From assembly GCA_019594305.1 (NCBI GenBank), contig JAFDTZ010000096.1, forward strand, positions 1-8,525: a stretch of 8,525 nt of DNA, in the 5' to 3' direction. How positions within the stretch are numbered: position 1 is the stretch's first letter; every line of letters begins with the position of its first letter. This document shows positions 5,500-8,525 of the stretch, piece by piece. Source of the DNA: Thermoplasmata archaeon (GTDB lineage Archaea; Thermoplasmatota; Thermoplasmata; Halarchaeoplasmatales; Halarchaeoplasmataceae). The notes under the pieces are model-generated. The model saw only the letters and a list, made by a program, of their open reading frames with translations, had not been told where the DNA came from and searched no databases. The translations under genes were made by a program, and so were the position numbers.

Positions 5500-7824
5500 T
5501 CATTTCACCAACTCAACGATCCTCTTTGCGGTAACCGGGCCGATGCCTTTAACCTCACGTAGCTCCTTTTCATCGGCTTCGAATACGGCTTTTACACTTC
5601 CGAAATGTTCTAGTAACCTTTCAGCCAGTAAGCCTGAGATATTGGGTAAACCTTCCAGTATGTATAGTTTTGAATCCCGGGAAGACATACTCTCTTTATC
5701 TTTACGTAAAGATGCGGTATGTTTTTTCTTTTTACCACGTGAAAGTATGGCATGTATAAGAGATGCCGTCTCCCCTTCATCCGCGGTCATCAATACCGGT
5801 AGCTTAAAATCCGTTGCCAGGGAGGCAAGTGCGCCGTAGATGGCCCTTTCGTCTATATTTCGTCTATGAAAAAGCCCCTGCCCTTCAATTATGATGAGAG
5901 GTTTCTGGTAATCTCTTGTAAGCGCTTTTGCCTGTGAGAACAATCGGCCGTTGATAAGCGATTCGAGAAAATCATCGACGGATTTTCTCTCTATGATCGT
6001 GTTCTCAGATACTAGGTAATCGCCCGTGGTTAACCGTGCGGTGTTTATCTTAATATCTTTTTGTGATAGTTCTTTAACCACCTTACTGTTCTGCTCTCGG
6101 GAATCGATGGTGAGTTCATAGGTGGAATCGCTGTCGTCGGACTGAGGGTTGAAATCGAATATTGACTTCTGGCCTTCGTCAAGATTCTCCGACATATCAT
6201 CGGGCTTTCTATCTTCAGTCTTTAGCTCCTTTTTGCTCTTTTTAGTGACCACCCTGTAACTCTCATCATTTTTAGGCCCGGCTTGCGAGCTGCCCACCTT
6301 CTTCTCGATCTCCTTTCTCAGGCTATTGAGTATGCGCCACATGTTCTTCTCTTTGTTCCTGCTCGCCCAATAATACGCCTCGTCCCTTGTGTTCTTTGTT
6401 ATCAGCACGGTTACCTTTCCCTTCCTCTTTCTAGCTGTTCTCCCTCGTCTTTGGATGGTTCGTATCTCGGAAGCAACAGGTTCGAAGAAAACCACTAGGT
6501 CCGTAGCAGGTATATCCAGCCCCTCTTCTCCGACGCTGGTGGCCACCAGTACGTTATAAACACCTTTTTCGAAATCCTCTATGGCTTCGACCTGTTCACG
6601 CTGTTTCAGGCCTTTGTCACCTTCTTTATCCGCCTGACCCACAAAACGAACCGGACTTACGCCGTCCAATTCATCCAGTTTATCCTTCAACTTCCTAGCG
6701 GTGTGCCTGTAGGAAGTGAAGGCGATTATCCTTGAGTCCTTTTTCTTTTCGAGTTGTTCCTTCACCACCTCTATGGCTTTATCTATCTTAGGATGCTCCT
6801 TCTCCACGTGCTTAAGAAGGGCTTTTACCTCCTTTACTTCGTCGCTCTCTATCAGTCTTTTGGCGGCGAGGGTACCACCCCGACCACTAGCCTGGTTTTC
6901 CATCTTCTCCAGGAATTCTGACAATGAATCGGGACCCTGGGTTTCCGCCAGGTCTATCGCATGGTCTAATTTCAAGGCCGAGGCGACTATGCTGGCTGCA
7001 TTGTAAAGTGATTTTCTTCCGCCCGAGTTCAACCGGGCTCTTATCATACGGTTAGCGTCCAGGATAGCCTTCTTCGATATTTGATCCGCCCTGCGTCCGT
7101 TGAGGAAACCATGTCTCTGGAGGTCGGTCATGTATCTTTTGCGGAGGTCCTTCAATCTGTTGACTATCTTACGTTGAGTAGGAGGTAGGCTTACGTTAAC
7201 CCATTTGTATTCGCGTTTTTTAATGTAGTCTATGACATCAGGATCATATTTTGTCCTTATCTCTACCTTTTCGAATCCTAGATTATCGCAAACCGATAGT
7301 ATCTGGTCAACCTCGCTGCCCGGAGAGGCGGTGAGTCCCAGGGCGAGGCCATCCAGTTCCCTGTACTTTTCACCGATAAAAACGTAGGCGTAGCCCCCTA
7401 CTCCGCGATGCGCCTCGTCGAAGACGATAAGGGCGACATCGTCGAGTGAGATAGATTGTGACATGAGGTCGTTGCGGATCACCTGTGGTGTGGAAACGAT
7501 CACATCATTCTTTTTCCATAACTTGGCCCTCTCGGCGGGTTTAACCTCGCCGGTGAATACAACGGGTTTACCAAGTTCCAGGAGTCCTTCGACGTCCGTG
7601 GCGTGCTGGTTGACCAGTGGTTTTGTAGGTGCTAAGAAAAGTATTTTCCCGTCGGGATTCTTTGCCTTTATGTCGGCCATGACCATGAAGGCTATGATGG
7701 TCTTTCCCATACCGGTCGGTAGTACTGCAAGCGTTGATACATCTCTTGCTACTCGGGCTATGTTGACCTGATATGCCCTCTCTTCTATCTCTCCTTCTTT
7801 GATCAAAGGGTGCTCATAAGCCAC
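5500..7824 (-). CDS. hef: Hef: archaeal fork-structure helicase and XPF-family nuclease
   Basis: Hef (774 residues, full length) is the archaeal counterpart of FANCM/XPF; it unwinds and cuts stalled replication forks and crosslink intermediates. The SF2 helicase half has Walker A LPTGMGKT (35-42), motif Ia APTKPLV (65-71), DEAH (136-139), TASP (165-168), a helical insertion (about 200-350), motif IV AFTSYRHTA (368-376), ATSVGEEGLD (428-437) and motif VI QRRGRTAR (458-465). A charged linker (about 510-568) contains a PIP-box-like QKSIFDFN (552-559). The ERCC4 nuclease domain follows, with DSRE (574-577), GDY (601-603) and ERKSVDD (612-618); its catalytic residues are intact. Two helix-hairpin-helix motifs (about 721-774) end the protein. 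No ATG fits; the GTG at 7824 places HPLIKEGEIEERAYQ, the usual family start, at the N-terminus. Only a weak TATA-like AGTATTGAAAT lies upstream. It is preceded by a zinc-ribbon gene and followed by a wHTH gene on the same strand. Confidence 0.96.
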   Translation of the reverse strand: MAYEHPLIKEGEIEERAYQVNIARVARDVSTLAVLPTGMGKTIIAFMVMADIKAKNPDGKILFLAPTKPLVNQHATDVEGLLELGKPVVFTGEVKPAERAKLWKKNDVIVSTPQVIRNDLMSQSISLDDVALIVFDEAHRGVGGYAYVFIGEKYRELDGLALGLTASPGSEVDQILSVCDNLGFEKVEIRTKYDPDVIDYIKKREYKWVNVSLPPTQRKIVNRLKDLRKRYMTDLQRHGFLNGRRADQISKKAILDANRMIRARLNSGGRKSLYNAASIVASALKLDHAIDLAETQGPDSLSEFLEKMENQASGRGGTLAAKRLIESDEVKEVKALLKHVEKEHPKIDKAIEVVKEQLEKKKDSRIIAFTSYRHTARKLKDKLDELDGVSPVRFVGQADKEGDKGLKQREQVEAIEDFEKGVYNVLVATSVGEEGLDIPATDLVVFFEPVASEIRTIQRRGRTARKRKGKVTVLITKNTRDEAYYWASRNKEKNMWRILNSLRKEIEKKVGSSQAGPKNDESYRVVTKKSKKELKTEDRKPDDMSENLDEGQKSIFDFNPQSDDSDSTYELTIDSREQNSKVVKELSQKDIKINTARLTTGDYLVSENTIIERKSVDDFLESLINGRLFSQAKALTRDYQKPLIIIEGQGLFHRRNIDERAIYGALASLATDFKLPVLMTADEGETASLIHAILSRGKKKKHTASLRKDKESMSSRDSKLYILEGLPNISGLLAERLLEHFGSVKAVFEADEKELREVKGIGPVTAKRIVELVK
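6148..6171 (-). other. PIP-box-like PCNA-binding motif in the Hef linker
   Basis: These codons specify QKSIFDFN (Hef residues 552-559), set in the disordered, acidic linker between the helicase and nuclease domains. The Q-x-x-I-x-x-F pattern is that of PCNA-interacting peptides, and the wording is close to the QATLFDFL motif of archaeal RFC large subunits. The last aromatic position is Asn rather than Phe, so binding may be weaker. Confidence 0.55.
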
Positions 7825-7878
7825 GTTATCAAGACCATCTGTTACTATTTCAATACTTTGTAGGGGGGTATGTGAAAG

Positions 7879-8217
7879 TTAGATACCTAAGTTCTCGTCC
7901 AGCTGGTCCTGCATCTTGCTGCCCATCGCCATCTCCTCTTCCCATCTTTCCAGCCCTTCGAGTATCTCCTTCAGCTTATGTAGGCAGTTGACACATATCC
8001 ATTTTTTGCCTACTTCTTTTCCCGGTATTTTCTTGTAGGTTATCTTTTCACAGAAGAAGCAGTAGTGCATCTTGTTTGTATGGTGCTCCGCATAGGCCTC
8101 CATCCTCTTGCCCTCCAATAGACCGGAGATAAGTTTATCCCGGGTTTTTTCCTTTGGCTCGTCTCCTTGTTCTTCTTTTTTGCTTTCTTCCGCCAGAATA
8201 ACACCTGTAAAGACCAT
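7879..8217 (-). CDS. Small zinc-ribbon protein of unknown function
   Basis: I do not recognise this family. The protein has up to 112 residues. The first 40 or so are highly charged and probably disordered (EESKKEEQGDEPKEK). A zinc-ribbon-like core follows, with CFFC at 53-56 and CVNC at 75-78, so the four cysteines are spaced C-x2-C-x18-C-x2-C. An acidic helical tail follows (LKEILEGLERWEEEMAMGS, 82-100), possibly a coiled coil. There is no membrane segment. A structural zinc site and protein or nucleic-acid binding are likely; an enzyme is not. The gene ends 54 bases before Hef on the same strand, so it may share its transcript. The start is unsettled: the only strong TATA box lies just 16 bases before the ATG at 8217. 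No good downstream ATG exists before residue 39. Confidence 0.7.
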   Translation of the reverse strand: MVFTGVILAEESKKEEQGDEPKEKTRDKLISGLLEGKRMEAYAEHHTNKMHYCFFCEKITYKKIPGKEVGKKWICVNCLHKLKEILEGLERWEEEMAMGSKMQDQLDENLGI

Positions 8218-8228
8218 AAGTGTAAGCT

Positions 8229-8239
8229 ATATTTAACTT
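8229..8239 (-). promoter_or_regulatory. TATA box upstream of the zinc-ribbon gene and Hef
   Basis: The minus strand reads GAAAGTTAAATATAG, a strong TATA element with a purine-rich BRE-like flank. It is the best promoter candidate for the zinc-ribbon, Hef and wHTH genes. Its centre is only about 16 bases before the ATG at 8217, closer than the usual 25-30, so transcription would begin inside the drawn reading frame if this is the true box. Confidence 0.45.
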
Positions 8240-8445
8240 TCTACCTTTTCAACGCGAAGCTCACACGGTCAACGGATGTGGATCCGGAGCGAAGCGATGT
8301 AACAAATCGTTCGACTGCATGGTGTCATATCGTTTGAAGTGAATATGGGTCCGTACATTCGACAGATATACTTTTTTCGATATTGAACATCTCGCATCGT
8401 GTTTTTTCAATCCTTAAACTCCTTTTTTAGAGTGGTACCGAGGAA
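8240..8445. other. Stretch without a confident gene
   Basis: I see no supported gene, tRNA or known structured RNA here. It contains the heptamer GCGAAGC twice (8254-8260 and 8289-8295), a small hairpin CGGAT-GTGG-ATCCG (8273-8286) between them, and TGCATGG followed by TCATATCG (8316-8332). Both of the last two words recur near the right edge of the window. A minus-strand frame from a TTG at 8410 to 8261 is open for 49 codons, but its product looks random. The stretch is most likely intergenic, with regulatory or non-coding RNA content possible. Confidence 0.4.
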
Positions 8446-8525
8446 ATGAAAAAGTCGGTCGATGATAGTCCTACGAATATTTTCATATCGCACAGAGCGG
8501 AGAGAATATTTGCATGGTCATGCAA
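8446..8525 (+). CDS. Possible start of a gene running off the right edge
   Basis: An ATG at 8446 opens a frame with no stop to the window end, giving 26 residues: MKKSVDDSPTNIFISHRAER and then IFAWSC. An in-frame TAG lies shortly upstream (8427-8429), so this would be the true first Met. CCTTAAACTCC is centred about 29 bases before it, which fits a leaderless archaeal start. The fragment is too short to recognise, and chance opening is quite possible. Confidence 0.22.
   Translation, partial: MKKSVDDSPTNIFISHRAERIFAWSC
8510..8525. repeat. Perfect short inverted repeat at the window edge
   Basis: TTGCATG (8510-8516) and CATGCAA (8519-8525) are exact reverse complements separated by GT. It could be an operator for a dimeric regulator or the base of a hairpin; the window ends exactly at the repeat, so any extension cannot be seen. 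Confidence 0.5.

Noticed and set aside
6415..6455. Damaged helicase motif VI in Hef (QRRGRTAR instead of the common RTGR)
   Set aside because: The arginines that matter are all present, and the Gly to Ala change is a mild one; the rest of the helicase is intact.
8261..8410. Minus-strand open frame of 49 codons from a TTG, with GGAG upstream
   Set aside because: The product has an odd, His-rich composition and no recognisable motif. An open run of this length is expected by chance, and the TTG start is weak.
8240..8445. tRNA or other known structured RNA
   Set aside because: No T-loop consensus with a matching stem, no cloverleaf and no RNase P or SRP RNA core motifs could be found by eye.
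1..8525. CRISPR array, IS element or prophage
   Set aside because: No regularly spaced repeats, transposase or phage genes occur, and gene style is even across the window.

Overview
The window looks like chromosomal DNA from a euryarchaeal-type archaeon, possibly of the Thermoplasmatota; the lineage is an inference, not something the sequence proves. The evidence is an archaeal gene set (a Hef helicase-nuclease, a THUMP-domain tRNA G10 methyltransferase and an archaeal-type wHTH regulator) and archaeal signals: AT-rich TATA boxes about 25-30 bases before start codons, suggesting leaderless transcripts, with GGTG-type Shine-Dalgarno sites elsewhere. No phage, IS element, CRISPR array, tRNA or rRNA is visible.

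Layout. Bases 1-115 (-) hold the first 38 codons of a ribbon-helix-helix regulator. A regulatory spacer (116-246) separates it from a DUF488 protein (+). Two overlapping genes (-) for small N-anchored, pilin-like paralogues follow, and they diverge from a large membrane metalloprotease (+) of the M50/site-2 protease family that carries an unusual C-terminal ectodomain. The tRNA methyltransferase (-) converges on the protease. Thioredoxin (+) is divergent from the methyltransferase and converges on a small wHTH regulator (-). That regulator lies downstream of Hef (-), which lies downstream of a small four-cysteine zinc-ribbon protein (-). The last 308 bases have no confident gene, but they hold short repeats, a perfect inverted repeat at the very edge and a possible start of a further + strand gene.

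How the genes may work together. The zinc-ribbon protein, Hef and wHTH gene run in the same direction with gaps of 54 and 36 bases, so they may form one transcription unit centred on replication-fork and crosslink repair. The Hef linker contains a PCNA-binding (PIP) motif resembling that of archaeal RFC. The pilin-like pair and the M50 protease share a 114-base divergent promoter region, so a joint role at the cell surface is possible but unproven. All three convergent gene pairs meet with almost no space: two share bases at their stop codons and the third is separated by three bases.

I see no clearly undescribed system. The most promising leads are the M50 protease with its sequon-rich ectodomain beside two pilin-like proteins, and the uncharacterised zinc-ribbon protein next to Hef.
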